IMG/VR virus record: IMGVR_UViG_3300013307_000003
Span: 1 to 64,000 of that record
Source: a virus
Reading direction: 5' to 3' (one strand)
DNA length: 64,000 nt
Part shown: piece by piece, positions 1 through 9,226 of the stretch
Layout: each line of letters begins with the position of its first letter
Numbering within the stretch: position 1 is the stretch's first letter
Position numbers and translations under genes: made by a program
The notes under the pieces: model-generated
Told to the model about the DNA's origin: nothing
Seen by the model: only the letters and a program-made list of their open reading frames with translations
Database searches by the model: none

Positions 1-1
1 A

Positions 2-538
2 ACCCCTGCAGCCGGTGCGCGCATTCTCGGCCCTGGACTTTCCGTGCAGGTGTGGGTGTACCTCACTTCAGTGGACGCCGAAGGGAATGAAAGTCTAGCG
101 AGCGCGGTCCTTTCGGCTACGCCGGGAAGCATTAGCGGAAACATCACTTGCTACACGATCACCGATTTTACTATCGGCGTAGTTTCAGTCGAAGGCCCTG
201 ACGCGCAAGGCTACTACACCTACCAATTCCTGAGCCTGCACACCGCGCCTGGGTGCGGCTTCACGCAAGGGTACTGGCGCGCTAACCTGAGCGTTCCGGC
301 AGATTTAGACCACGGATGGCTTATCGGCGACGGAGCGTGGCACTGGTGGGCTCCAAATCGGATTTTACAAGGGCGTGAGTGGGACAACGTAACATTCGGC
401 CAATTGGATTTTACGCTCACGATGAGGACCACTACGAACCTTTCCGGTGTGACCTTGCATTGGCAGATTTGGAACAGCGTGAACACTCGGTCGTGGAAAC
501 CGGTGCGTGGCAATCACACATCGTGCGTGATACCGTAG
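2..538 (+). CDS. Tail-fibre/structural protein, C-terminal part (5' end outside window)
   Basis: The frame is open from the first bases of the window, so the gene begins upstream. A GTG at 44 is internal and is not needed as a start. The first readable part ends in VDAEGNES, the typical last strand of a fibronectin type III domain. The remaining residues are rich in W, T and N, a beta-rich composition. It ends 3 bases before the next gene, in the same direction as the other distal tail genes. A tail-tip or fibre component is inferred from position and composition; the C-terminal domain is not recognised. Confidence 0.75.
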   Translation, partial: TPAAGARILGPGLSVQVWVYLTSVDAEGNESLASAVLSATPGSISGNITCYTITDFTIGVVSVEGPDAQGYYTYQFLSLHTAPGCGFTQGYWRANLSVPADLDHGWLIGDGAWHWWAPNRILQGREWDNVTFGQLDFTLTMRTTTNLSGVTLHWQIWNSVNTRSWKPVRGNHTSCVIP

Positions 539-541
539 CCA

Positions 542-1978
542 ATGCTTATCAAGAACCTCATCCAGACCGCAGACAAGAGCGATTACGGCGCGCGAGCGGA
601 TCGATCGATCCAATCCGGCCGCGTCATCTTGATCGACAAGACCGCACGCGAGCTTATCCTCGATGTCGGCATGATCGATGCGAACGGGGCCGGGGTTTAT
701 ATGCACGGCGTGCCGTACACACCTCAGACGCCGCCGCAGTTCAACGACATCGTACCGCTGCTTCGCACCAACAGCAGCCCTTACTCGGTTGTTTCCGGAT
801 CAGGCGCTCAGGTCGGCGGCGGCAACACCAATCAGGTCGTCGAGAGCGCGGGCGTCAACAGCATCAAGAAGACCGGCGAAACGACCGGACAGCAAGGCGA
901 CCTGATCCTCGATCCGGGCGCAAATGTCACGATCTCGCGGTCAGGCAAGACGTTCACGATCGGCGAGACCAACACCGCAACCATCGGCGGACTGCTCGAT
1001 ACCGGCGTCACGATCACGAGCAACGGCGACCTCTACACCTACATGTACAATTCCGGCGTGGCGGCGGATGTGAACTTCACGCTCCCGCAGTTGATCGCGA
1101 GCGGCGATAAGCAACTCACGTACATGTTCGTCAACAACAGCGCCTTCAACATCATCGTGGCCGCGTTCTCGGGCGATATGATCGAAGCGGTGAGCACGCT
1201 GACGATGGGGCCGGGTCAGTATTGGGAACTAAGGGGGCTGAAAGGTTCCGGCTCGGACGGGATTTGGCGCGTCACGACGCTGAACCCGAGCCTCGAATAC
1301 CTACGCATCAGGACGGGCACGACCTATACGCTGGCGGCGGGCGACACGGGCAGCGTTCAGGCGTTCAACAACTCTTCGGCGATCACGGTAACAGTCCCGA
1401 CGTTTGCTTCGGTAGCGATCCCGATCGGCGCGAGGATCGTCGTTCGACAGCTAGGGACCGGGCTCGTCACGCTCTCCCCTGCAGGTGGTGTCACGCTCCA
1501 CAACAGCGGTGGGTTGAGTGCAATCCAGCAGTACGCGTCGATGATCTTGAGCAAGATCGCGGCAGATGAGTGGATCATCACGAACGACGCCTACGGGATT
1601 TCACAGAAACGTGCGTGCGTGATTTCGCTGTGCGAAGCGTTTACCCCGGCGGGAACCGGGGCTGACATCGCCGAAAAGCGAGTCCCGTTCAATCCGACCG
1701 ACGGTAGTTCGATCACGTGGAACGTCAAGAGCATCTTCCTGCGAGTAAACACGGCGGGCGGGGCACCTGTCGTAGTGATCCAAAAGAGCACGGTCGGGAA
1801 CGCGGTGTTTGGGAGCGGCTCGACAGTCGGAACGATTACGTTCAGCAGCGGAGATTATGAGGGTGAAGTTACATCTATGCTCGGAACGGTTGCATCCGGC
1901 GACAAGTTGAGATTTTCTGTTACGACCTTGGCTACCGCGACTGGATGGAATATCGACGTAATCTTGGAGCAGCAGTAG
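542..1978 (+). CDS. Tail fibre-like structural protein (478 aa)
   Basis: Low-cysteine protein rich in G, T, S, N and V with regularly spaced short beta-strand patterns. Residues about 120-170 (LILDPGANVTISRSGKTFTI) look like phage fibre repeats, and residues 250-350 resemble the generic fibre pattern of axial beta structure. The last 120 residues form a separate block. It starts 3 bases after the preceding stop and ends 3 bases before the next start, so it belongs to one co-transcribed tail block. Host-binding or fibre function is inferred from neighbours; no enzyme motif is visible. Confidence 0.8.
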   Translation: MLIKNLIQTADKSDYGARADRSIQSGRVILIDKTARELILDVGMIDANGAGVYMHGVPYTPQTPPQFNDIVPLLRTNSSPYSVVSGSGAQVGGGNTNQVVESAGVNSIKKTGETTGQQGDLILDPGANVTISRSGKTFTIGETNTATIGGLLDTGVTITSNGDLYTYMYNSGVAADVNFTLPQLIASGDKQLTYMFVNNSAFNIIVAAFSGDMIEAVSTLTMGPGQYWELRGLKGSGSDGIWRVTTLNPSLEYLRIRTGTTYTLAAGDTGSVQAFNNSSAITVTVPTFASVAIPIGARIVVRQLGTGLVTLSPAGGVTLHNSGGLSAIQQYASMILSKIAADEWIITNDAYGISQKRACVISLCEAFTPAGTGADIAEKRVPFNPTDGSSITWNVKSIFLRVNTAGGAPVVVIQKSTVGNAVFGSGSTVGTITFSSGDYEGEVTSMLGTVASGDKLRFSVTTLATATGWNIDVILEQQ

Positions 1979-1981
1979 TCG

Positions 1982-2674
1982 ATGGCAATCGTGAAGGCCG
2001 AAAGCTGGGATGGTGTCACGGCACCGGCGATCCCATCCGGATGGTCTACCGTTGCGGCGTGGGGGACCGAGACATCGGTTTTCGCTTCGGCTGCAAACGG
2101 CGTTCAAAACACAAATACCGCTGTCACGACGGTCGCCTTCTGGAACACGAACAACGACGGCAACGGCGGCGATGCGATGACGAGCGCCACCTTCCTGTTC
2201 AGCGGCGCGGGGACGAACATCGCGTGCTACGTCTTCTGCAGGATGACGACGGCGAGCACGCTTCAGTCGGGGATCACGAGCTACGTCTCGCAACTCCACT
2301 TTGCGGGAGCGGGCGGGCCTGCGGTGTTTCTGCGGAAGCTCGTCGGCGGTACCCCGACACTACTCGGGACGATTGGCAGCCTCACGCTCTCGCTCACTGA
2401 CAGTTACGTACTTTACTGCCGCACGGTCGGTACGACCATCATCTTGCGCGTGAAGCGGGTCTCAGACGGCAAGTGGCTGAATAGCAGCGGATCATTCGTG
2501 ACCGGTAAGCAGGATGCGATAACCGTGACGGACAGTAGCATCTCCGGGGTCGGGAAATCGGGCATCTCGATGCAGCGAGGAACTGGGGCCGACTTTGTTT
2601 ACAGCGACGACTTCCTATTCGAGACGGTGGTAACGGCGGTGGCAAGACGGCGATGCGGGGCTACGTTCCTGTAG
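1982..2674 (+). CDS. Predicted jelly-roll (LamG-like) tail protein (230 aa)
   Basis: Beta-rich protein. Residues 60-210 have the spacing of a concanavalin/LamG-type sandwich: alternating hydrophobic strands, a VLYCRTVGTTIILRVKRVSDGKW hairpin in which a binding-face strand follows an R-V-x-x-G-x-W turn, and a C-terminal YSDDFLFET strand. Such domains on phage fibres often bind carbohydrate, but no ligand residues can be assigned here. The end is immediately adjacent to a small minus-strand reading frame. Family assignment is by pattern only. Confidence 0.75.
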   Translation: MAIVKAESWDGVTAPAIPSGWSTVAAWGTETSVFASAANGVQNTNTAVTTVAFWNTNNDGNGGDAMTSATFLFSGAGTNIACYVFCRMTTASTLQSGITSYVSQLHFAGAGGPAVFLRKLVGGTPTLLGTIGSLTLSLTDSYVLYCRTVGTTIILRVKRVSDGKWLNSSGSFVTGKQDAITVTDSSISGVGKSGISMQRGTGADFVYSDDFLFETVVTAVARRRCGATFL

Positions 2675-2860
2675 TCACCGCCGCCTCGTCACCCCCGCCA
2701 CCAAACCCACCACCACAATCACCCCGAGGATCACCCCCGCCTCGATGTTGGCGGCCGTCTCGCGGTCTACGAACAGGCGGAGGATGGCGAAGGCGGCGAC
2801 GAAGAGGGCGAGGATGGTGATGCAGGAGCACGAGCCTACGGTTTGAGATTTTGTCGGCAT
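2675..2860 (-). CDS. Small two-helix membrane protein, antisense to the tail operon
   Basis: Reading from the ATG at 2860 gives 61 residues with two hydrophobic stretches (about 11-27 and 38-55) separated by a charged turn (RLFVDRETAANIE) and ending in TRRR. Its stop abuts the stop of the upstream tail gene, and it fills the only gap in this part of the operon. No good ribosome site precedes it, and a GTG 18 bases further upstream is an alternative start. It could be a small holin-like or moron protein, or a chance frame in an intergenic gap. Confidence 0.4.
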   Translation of the reverse strand: MPTKSQTVGSCSCITILALFVAAFAILRLFVDRETAANIEAGVILGVIVVVGLVAGVTRRR

Positions 2861-2936
2861 GGTTGGATAGTTTAGCACGCGGGCGGCGATTATTCGTCGG
2901 TCGCGATTTTTTCGTTTGGCAGGAAGGACAAGAACA

Positions 2937-3311
2937 TTGGCAAGACTAGCGAGTGATATAGCGGTTGACGAGGCGAACGCAGTGATCCAGATGTGTCAGC
3001 AAATCCTTGAACTTAAGAAGCGAGTGGCGGCGCTCGTGACCGAGAACGGCGTCAGTCCGATTGGGAACCGATGGGCGACGCTTACAACCACAGCGGTTGC
3101 TACAGATGGCGGCCTGGGTACGGTGGACGGCGCTCCGAATGCTGCTCACGTCATTGACCCGCGCGTTTACCCGAACATAACCCGCACCGTCAGCCCGAAC
3201 GACCTGAACAACGCACTGCAAATCCTGGTCGATTTCAACACCTTCAACGCAGGTACACAGGTTAACGCGAATGCCAGTCGTCCCGGCCAACTCTTCAACG
3301 TGGCGCTGTAA
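2937..3311 (+). CDS. Structural protein with N-terminal helix (124 aa)
   Basis: A TTG at 2937 is chosen because AGGAAGGA at 2921-2928 sits 8 bases upstream; the frame also extends to a TTG at 2916, but the ribosome site lies inside that extension. Residues 1-30 form an amphipathic helix (ANAVIQMCQQILELKKRV), and the rest is beta-rich with T, N and V. It lies among fibre and tail genes and resembles a small trimerising fibre-associated protein, but no family is recognised. Confidence 0.7.
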   Translation: MARLASDIAVDEANAVIQMCQQILELKKRVAALVTENGVSPIGNRWATLTTTAVATDGGLGTVDGAPNAAHVIDPRVYPNITRTVSPNDLNNALQILVDFNTFNAGTQVNANASRPGQLFNVAL

Positions 3312-3321
3312 GGGAACCTGA

Positions 3322-3837
3322 ATGAGCACTCAGACCAGGCAAGATTACAGCACGTATACGGCTATGACCGTGACGAACCTCCAGTCACTCGCGATCGACA
3401 CGTCCGATCCGTTTGCAGGCTGGCAGAGTGCGCGCGTAGACAACCGAACAAGCGTGTTTGCGGATGACTTCGAGGTGCAAATCCTGCTGTCGACGGCGGC
3501 GACTTCCCCGGCAAACGACCAGGCGATTTACGTCTATGGCGTACCGTGGATTTACGATGGGTCCGTGTGGACGCCTGCCGCGAACTTTGGGACGACGACC
3601 AGGCCGACCGGCTCAGAGGGTACGGCTTCGATCTCTGATCCGAACAGCATGAAAGGGCCGATTGCGCTGCCTTACAAGATCACGAGCCAGCCAATCGACG
3701 GTTGGTTTCTTTTGTCTCAGTTGTTCGGGCAGGCCATGCCGGACGGATGGAGCCTCGCTCTGCGGAACAATTGCGGCGCTGCACTCGGAACTGGGTGCGT
3801 GGTGGCGTATCGACCGATCTTCTGGAGCCAGAACTAA
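3322..3837 (+). CDS. Tail/virion structural protein (171 aa)
   Basis: Beta-rich protein with low charge and many T, S, D and W residues, typical of distal tail components. No signal peptide, transmembrane segment or catalytic motif is visible. It directly abuts the next gene (stop at 3837, start at 3838). The sequence alone supports only a virion-associated role inferred from the operon. Confidence 0.7.
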   Translation: MSTQTRQDYSTYTAMTVTNLQSLAIDTSDPFAGWQSARVDNRTSVFADDFEVQILLSTAATSPANDQAIYVYGVPWIYDGSVWTPAANFGTTTRPTGSEGTASISDPNSMKGPIALPYKITSQPIDGWFLLSQLFGQAMPDGWSLALRNNCGAALGTGCVVAYRPIFWSQN

Positions 3838-4644
3838 ATGCTACGCGGGTCATGGGGCAACCAGAAACCACCGGTCGGGTCCACGCTCAATTACGGGCAT
3901 CCGCTATTTCACCCGAAGGGGTTGTACTGGCTTTTCAACGAAAATGGCGGTCTGCCGTGTGAACTGCGCACTAAAATCCTTACAGTTCAAAACGCAGGCA
4001 CAATGCCGGTATGGGGGCCTGGAAAGAAGCTGTCCGGTCCAGCGTTTTCGTCTGTGTCTACGAGTACGCACCCCGCACTATTGCCCGATACTACACTGCT
4101 ACCAGTCGGCCCTGCTACGTTTTTCATAGGCAGCAGAAAACGGGACACAACCAATCGGACATCGGCAGCATTTGGGAACGGCGGAGGCTCCGGAGGCTCA
4201 ACATTCGAGTGTGACGCTCTCCTGCCATACAGTGACGGAACCGTGTATTGGGATTACGGCGGCAACACTTCGGGAACTACTCGTCTGTCTATTGCGGGTC
4301 TAAGTTTCGGAGACGACATCTGGGCGTTTACGGTCGGCGCTCGCGGGATGGAGATTTGGCAGAACGGCGTTAAGCGCGCAAGCAACGCGGCCACTCCGAC
4401 GAGGACGACCGACAGCAACCCGTTCTGCATCGGCCAAGCGACGGGCGTACTTACCTCCGATCTCGCGGATTACGGCTTTTTATACGTCGTGCCGTTTCAG
4501 GCGACCGGTACCGAAATCATTAACCTGACGAATAGTCCGTTCGCCATAATCGCGCCGCCGCCCGCGACCAAGTTCTACTCGTACGCCACACCCGCAACCG
4601 GCAACCGCCGCCGCCGTATCCTGTGTGCTGGAAGGATGATGTAG
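3838..4644 (+). CDS. LamG-like tail protein (268 aa)
   Basis: Residues about 95-240 show a LamG/concanavalin pattern: an opening ATFFIGSRK strand, a central WDYGG turn, the characteristic WAFTVGARGMEIWQNGVKR strand-turn-strand (the x-x-x-W-x-N-G-V motif), and a final LYVVPF strand. The N-terminal 60 residues are G/P-rich and the C-terminus is basic (NRRRRIL). In phage fibres this fold commonly binds glycans or hydrolysed polysaccharide, so receptor contact is a reasonable inference. It is the second such domain protein in this operon. Confidence 0.75.
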   Translation: MLRGSWGNQKPPVGSTLNYGHPLFHPKGLYWLFNENGGLPCELRTKILTVQNAGTMPVWGPGKKLSGPAFSSVSTSTHPALLPDTTLLPVGPATFFIGSRKRDTTNRTSAAFGNGGGSGGSTFECDALLPYSDGTVYWDYGGNTSGTTRLSIAGLSFGDDIWAFTVGARGMEIWQNGVKRASNAATPTRTTDSNPFCIGQATGVLTSDLADYGFLYVVPFQATGTEIINLTNSPFAIIAPPPATKFYSYATPATGNRRRRILCAGRMM

Positions 4645-4645
4645 G

Positions 4646-6685
4646 ATGCTCTGGGCTAAACTTTCTACTGCCGCAACTATCACCGTCGGCCCGATCCTCG
4701 ACAGCACCGGCGCGGAATACACTGGCGCTGTCATCGGCGACCTCACGCTCCGTAAGCACGACGGCAGCAGCGCGGCTATGGCGAGCGCAGCGACCCTCAC
4801 CCACGTGGATAACGGGCACTATACGCTCGTGACGACGACGGGCAACATGGACACCATCGGACGCCTGCAAATCCGGTGTAACAAATCGACCTACCAGATG
4901 CCGCCGGTCGAGATCATGGTCCTCCCTGCGGCGGTCTATGACACACTGATTACGAACGGCACGCTCGCGAGCACTACGAGCGGCAGGACGATTGCAGTCG
5001 ATAGTAGTGGGATCGGTGACGCGAACATTCAGAAGATACTCGGCACTACCAGTGTCGGCGCAGCAGGCTACGTAGCGCACGATATGGCGCAAGCCGTCCC
5101 GACCAGCCCAACCGCCGGAACCGTCGGCGAAGCGCTCCTGATGATGCTCAACCGCCTCGGCAGGCGCGGAACAGCACAGGCAGGCACCTCGACGACGATC
5201 ACGCTCGACAGCGGCGCTTCTGCCACAGATAACATCTACAGCACGCACAGTATCAAGATCATCAGCGGGACCGGATCGGGGCAGGTCGCGAACATCGCCT
5301 CGTACGTTGGGTCCACGAAGGTCGCGACGATCACACGACCCGGTGGCGGCACTTGGACGACGAACCCGGACAATACCTCTGTGTTTCAGATCGAGGCGGT
5401 TCCGCTGGCGGCGGTCGGCTACATGCTGTTTACGGCACTGACAGAGGGTGCGGCCGGTCGTATCGCAGCGGCTTTCCAGACGATGTTCAACGTCGCCTCC
5501 TCCGTCTTCACGACCGCGAGTGTCAACCAGACGGGCGATAGTTACGCGAGGATCGGAGCACCTGCTGGCGCTTCTGCCTCTGCCGACATCGCATCTATCA
5601 AGACAGACACCGGCACGACGATCCCCGGTCGGCTCCCTGCGGCCCTCGTGAGCGGGCGTATGGATAGCAGCGTGGGCGCGATGGCGGCAAACGTCGTCAC
5701 GGCGGCGGCAATCGCGGATGGGGCCATAGATCGCGCTACGTTCGCCGCTGACACGGGTCTACAGAGCATCAGGTCAAATACCGCACAGGCGGGTGGCAGC
5801 ACGTCGATAACGCTCGACAGCGGCGCAAGCGCATCGAATAGCTTCTACGTGAACTGCCTGATTATCCTGACAGGCGGGACGGGCGCAGGCCAGGCGAGGT
5901 TTATCACCGCTTACGTGGGCAGCACAAAGGTCGCTTCTGTGTCTGCATGGACGACCAACCCGGATAGCAGCACGACGTTTGCGATCATGGGCTTCGATAG
6001 CGTGCCGGGCGCAACGGCTCCGACTACCGCGCAGATTACGGCTGCGATCTTCACCGACTTGATGAACGGGACTGACTTCAACACCGCTGGCAGTTTCGGC
6101 GCACTCGTGAAGGCGAACATCGACGCCGCGACCAGCTCGCGCATGGCGACGTACAGCCAGCCGACCGGGTTCCTCGCTGCGACCTTCCCGGCCGCGATCC
6201 CCGACGCGGCGCACTACACGAACGCACGGGGCGATTTGCTCGCGAACCTCGACGCGACGATCAGCAGCCGCACGAAACCCGCCGACACTCAGGCGCGGGT
6301 CACGCTCGTCGATACCGTAACGACCTATACCGGCAACACTCCTCAGACCGGCGACAACTACGCGCGGCTTGGCGCGCCCGCAGGTGCTTCGATCGCAGCC
6401 GACATTGCGGCCGCAGAAGCGTTCGCCGATCGCGTCGTCGGGCGCGGCACGGTCGGCTCGGCCTCGACGACCACCAGCATTGTCACCAGCGCGATGACGC
6501 CTGCCGGTGTCCACGCCGACCAGTTCAAGGGGCGGATCGTCATCTTCGATCGCACGACCACGACGACCGCTCTGCGCGGGCAGGCAACCGACATCACGGC
6601 CTCTAGCGCGGCTTCTCTGCCGGTCCTGACGGTCACGGCACTAACTGACGCGCCCCAGGCGGGCGACCAATTTTCTATAGTTTGA
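4646..6685 (+). CDS. Large repetitive tail fibre protein (679 aa)
   Basis: Contains two kinds of internal repeat. A unit starting [11 protein letters not shown] recurs (about residues 178-235 and 382-435, both running into AYVGSTKVA-type strands), and a second unit, [14 protein letters not shown] / [14 protein letters not shown], recurs near residues 297 and 570. The N-terminal 90 residues form a beta-rich module. Composition is A/T/S/G/D-rich with few aromatics, as in extended trimeric fibres. The start overlaps nothing, and the 3' end overlaps the antisense HNH gene by 11 bases. Fibre shaft function is inferred. Confidence 0.8.
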   Translation: MLWAKLSTAATITVGPILDSTGAEYTGAVIGDLTLRKHDGSSAAMASAATLTHVDNGHYTLVTTTGNMDTIGRLQIRCNKSTYQMPPVEIMVLPAAVYDTLITNGTLASTTSGRTIAVDSSGIGDANIQKILGTTSVGAAGYVAHDMAQAVPTSPTAGTVGEALLMMLNRLGRRGTAQAGTSTTITLDSGASATDNIYSTHSIKIISGTGSGQVANIASYVGSTKVATITRPGGGTWTTNPDNTSVFQIEAVPLAAVGYMLFTALTEGAAGRIAAAFQTMFNVASSVFTTASVNQTGDSYARIGAPAGASASADIASIKTDTGTTIPGRLPAALVSGRMDSSVGAMAANVVTAAAIADGAIDRATFAADTGLQSIRSNTAQAGGSTSITLDSGASASNSFYVNCLIILTGGTGAGQARFITAYVGSTKVASVSAWTTNPDSSTTFAIMGFDSVPGATAPTTAQITAAIFTDLMNGTDFNTAGSFGALVKANIDAATSSRMATYSQPTGFLAATFPAAIPDAAHYTNARGDLLANLDATISSRTKPADTQARVTLVDTVTTYTGNTPQTGDNYARLGAPAGASIAADIAAAEAFADRVVGRGTVGSASTTTSIVTSAMTPAGVHADQFKGRIVIFDRTTTTTALRGQATDITASSAASLPVLTVTALTDAPQAGDQFSIV

Positions 6686-7331
6686 TGTGTGACCAACCTT
6701 TGCCGCGCAATATCCATGACACGTTGCGTTGGGATGTTCCAACATGATCGCCTATGCGTTGTTGTGTCCATCCCTCGGATCTCAACCTGTGGATAGTACG
6801 CACATCATCTTCGGACAGGGTAAACCGAGAAGCGTTTATGCCTACACCGTGATGACGGGGGAAATCAGGTCGCTGCATTGACATTCTGCCCTTGCTCATG
6901 GCGTCCGCAATATTGTCTTTTTGCGTTCCAACGAAGAGGTGATCCGGGTTAACACAATTACGAACATCGCATTTATGGCACGCTTGTTCACCTAGCAGGA
7001 GTTCTCTCCCGATGGTAATTTCAAGCGCGTATCGGTGTGCACCGTAGTGCTTACCGTGAATAATTAGTCGGGCGTATCCGCGTTCTGTCGGAGTGCCGCA
7101 CCATAACCAACATCCGTTCTCTTGCTTCTGAACAGCGGCAAAAAAACGTTCAGGGGTCCAGGGCACACTGCTTTTTAGCCCCATTGTGGAGCATTGCCAA
7201 GATACAGAACCGGCTGTACGGTTAAGAACTTTCCCTATCTCTGGATGGGATTGTGACATGTAGTTTTCGCGCAGGTAGGCTTTTTATTCGGGTGTCCAAA
7301 TTCGAGGAGCAATACGAGGTAAACTGGGCAT
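6675..7331 (-). pseudogene. HNH homing-endonuclease-like gene with an early nonsense codon
   Basis: The strong ribosome site (AAGGAG) and ATG at 7331 start a frame reading MPSLPRIAPRIWTPE, then TAA at 7284-7286. The same frame continues without further stops to 6675. The intact relative at 15248-15883 aligns across the whole length, with W-S-T-E-E-D-D-Y-L-R where this copy has W-T-P-E-stop-K-A-Y-L-R. An ATG at 7259 leaves a 194-residue remainder with the HNH core ([30 protein letters not shown]) and a C-terminal helix-turn-helix ([23 protein letters not shown]), but that ATG lacks a ribosome site. Inserted antisense between two tail genes, as homing genes often are. Confidence 0.8.
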
Positions 7332-7447
7332 GATGTTCTCCTTCTTAACCAAGGCGAATGTCCACGCAGAGGGTGTGCCAACACGCCTCTGCATACCCCT
7401 ACATTATACCCCGAATTGCTCGTCATTCGTATACGTTTTGAGATCAT
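7332..7447 (-). promoter_or_regulatory. HNH cassette promoter and 5' leader hairpin (copy A)
   Basis: On the minus strand a TATAAT (7408-7403) is followed about 10 bases later by a hairpin at 7392-7366 (7-bp stem, one bulged C, 4-bp stem, TGGC loop), then the AAGGAG ribosome site and the ATG at 7331. About 115 bases are nearly identical to the leader of the second HNH gene at 15884-16000, including the hairpin. No convincing -35 box is seen. A 5'-terminal mRNA-stabilising stem is a plausible role. Confidence 0.6.
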
Positions 7448-7498
7448 ATACTATGATGGTTTCCTTTACCTTTTCTGTGGTGTAGGGAGGCATAACGC

Positions 7499-8827
7499 AT
7501 GTCCGATGCCTCTTACGGCGGGGCCGGGTCTAAGAGTTTCGCCGACAACACGCCTATCAGCGGCGGCACGGCAGGAACGGGGCGAACCTTCCTCGGCGTC
7601 TACTTCAGCAACCGACTGCTGCAAAACGGGACGATCACGAGCGTCAAGTACCTCGCGCACGGCTCCATAGCCAACGGCATGAAGTTCAAGGTCTTCCGAC
7701 CAAACGGAAGCAACTGGGACTTCGTAGGCGAGAGCGAGAAGTTTACGCCAGTATCCGGCAGCACGCAGACGAAGGTCCTCGGCACCCCGATTACCGGAGT
7801 CGCGCCCGGCGACGTGCTCGGCTACTGGATCGACTACGACGGAAGCACGAGCGTCGGGGCGTGCCTGACGCGTGCGGCGACCTCCGGGACGATCAAGTGG
7901 CTTGCGGGCGATAACACTGGGGCCAACCAGAACTTCAGCGGCAGCATTGATAATCTCGACCTGTGTCTGGAGGCGTTCGGACTTGCGCCTGTTGCGGGTA
8001 TGTCGGGCGACAGCATCGAGGCGGGGCACGGGAGCAGTTACAGCACGTTCCTCGACCTTACGGGACCCGCAGGCGACATTTCGGCGGAGCTCGGCTTCTG
8101 TATGCGCACGAGCGTCGGGAGCAGTTTTACCTACCAGGATTACTCGTCGGGCAGTAAGCAGTGGTCGTGGGTGCTGGGCACGGCGATGCCGGCGATGCAG
8201 AGTGGGACCGCCGTCCACCAGTCGAGCGACCTGAACAACCTCGAATATTGGTTCCACTGCGGCGTCAACGACATCTTCAACGGTCGAACGTGGAACCAAG
8301 TCCAGAGCGATCTTGATGCGATCTACGCGCTCTGCGGCTCGCGCCCGATGTTCGTGGACGAGATACTCCCCGACAGCAACTTCACCGACCTGCAAGCAGC
8401 GACCATCCGAACGTTCAACACGAACTACGCGGCGTGGGGGGTCGGAAAGGCGACGGTGCGGATCGTATCGTGCCACGACCTGCTCGGGCAAATCCGATCT
8501 TCGACGGGCCAGATCGACGACCTTAAATCGATCTACAACAGCGGCGACGGCGTGCATCCGAACGCGGCGGGCGCGGCGGTGATCGCTAGCCAGCGCGCCA
8601 GCGTTCGTGCCGCCTACTACGGCGGTTCGCCGCGCACGGTCGGCAAGATCACGCAGCCGATCTCCTTCGGCGCGATGAGCATGAGAAGGTACGGGTCGTT
8701 TGCCGGGAAAACTGTTCCGGTCACGACGCCCGATGTCCGCGTCACCTTCCGAGGAGGCGGCCGCAAGGTCTCGTATTCAGGCGGCGGACGTAAAACAACT
8801 CTAGGCGGAGGAGGCGGGCGTGGCTGA
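7499..8827 (+). CDS. Tail-associated SGNH/GDSL esterase (442 aa)
   Basis: Residues 1-160 are a beta-rich attachment domain. Residues 165-370 carry the SGNH hydrolase blocks: MSGDS at 168-172 (nucleophile Ser172), CGVNDIF with Asn257 in 254-260, and GDGVHP with the Asp350/His353 pair. The C-terminus is a G/R-rich tail (GGGRK repeats). The family deacylates carbohydrate or lipid esters; on a tail fibre it would most likely remove O-acetyl groups from host surface polysaccharide. GGGAGG precedes the ATG. It overlaps the next gene by 8 bases. The catalytic assignment is firm; the substrate is inference. Confidence 0.85.
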   Translation: MSDASYGGAGSKSFADNTPISGGTAGTGRTFLGVYFSNRLLQNGTITSVKYLAHGSIANGMKFKVFRPNGSNWDFVGESEKFTPVSGSTQTKVLGTPITGVAPGDVLGYWIDYDGSTSVGACLTRAATSGTIKWLAGDNTGANQNFSGSIDNLDLCLEAFGLAPVAGMSGDSIEAGHGSSYSTFLDLTGPAGDISAELGFCMRTSVGSSFTYQDYSSGSKQWSWVLGTAMPAMQSGTAVHQSSDLNNLEYWFHCGVNDIFNGRTWNQVQSDLDAIYALCGSRPMFVDEILPDSNFTDLQAATIRTFNTNYAAWGVGKATVRIVSCHDLLGQIRSSTGQIDDLKSIYNSGDGVHPNAAGAAVIASQRASVRAAYYGGSPRTVGKITQPISFGAMSMRRYGSFAGKTVPVTTPDVRVTFRGGGRKVSYSGGGRKTTLGGGGGRG

Positions 8828-9158
8828 CGTTTACACGGTAATCCGACAGGGCGAGAAGGACTTGATCTACTCGCCTGAGTACGACCCCGACAGCGGCACT
8901 CTTACGTTCGCTTCCGGCACCGTAACCCTCTACGACGCAGCCGGGGCTGTGGCGGGCGGCGTCGATGCGCTCGCTGTGACCGACTTCACGAGCGGGGCGT
9001 CGAGCGGGCCGCAGGCGTGGTGGCTCATGGATCTCACGAACGCCGGGCTGACGCTCGCGCCTGGGGTCTACGAGTTGTGTTTTACGATGATCGACAGCAA
9101 CGGGCGGGACCGGATTTCGGTTGTCGGGGTCACGGTTAAGACGCCGTACGGGCCATAA
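8820..9158 (+). CDS. Small beta-rich tail protein (112 aa)
   Basis: GTG start overlapping the esterase stop by 8 bases, indicating translational coupling. The sequence opens VYTVIRQGEKDLIYSPEY and alternates short strands and turns through to a basic-Gly-Pro end. The pattern (an exposed beta sandwich of about 110 residues next to a fibre enzyme) resembles baseplate upper or fibre-adaptor Ig-like proteins, but no family is recognised with certainty. Confidence 0.7.
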   Translation: MADVYTVIRQGEKDLIYSPEYDPDSGTLTFASGTVTLYDAAGAVAGGVDALAVTDFTSGASSGPQAWWLMDLTNAGLTLAPGVYELCFTMIDSNGRDRISVVGVTVKTPYGP

Positions 9159-9226
9159 ATCTTTTTTATCATCGTCACTTTTCTGGCGCATACATACCCG
9201 CCATCACCTCGTGATAGGATAGGCGA

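Noticed and set aside
379-1110. Plus-strand 243-codon frame rich in Arg and His
   Set aside because: Out of frame with the fibre gene it overlaps; arginine/histidine-rich as expected for a shifted GC-rich frame.
7235-7447. Minus-strand 70-codon frame over the HNH leader
   Set aside because: It crosses the conserved promoter and hairpin in the wrong frame relative to the HNH protein.
7466-8557. Long minus-strand frame (363 codons) antisense to the SGNH esterase gene
   Set aside because: Fully antisense to a gene with clear catalytic motifs; Arg/Val/Asp-rich composition is typical of mirrored GC-rich coding DNA, and there is no ribosome site.
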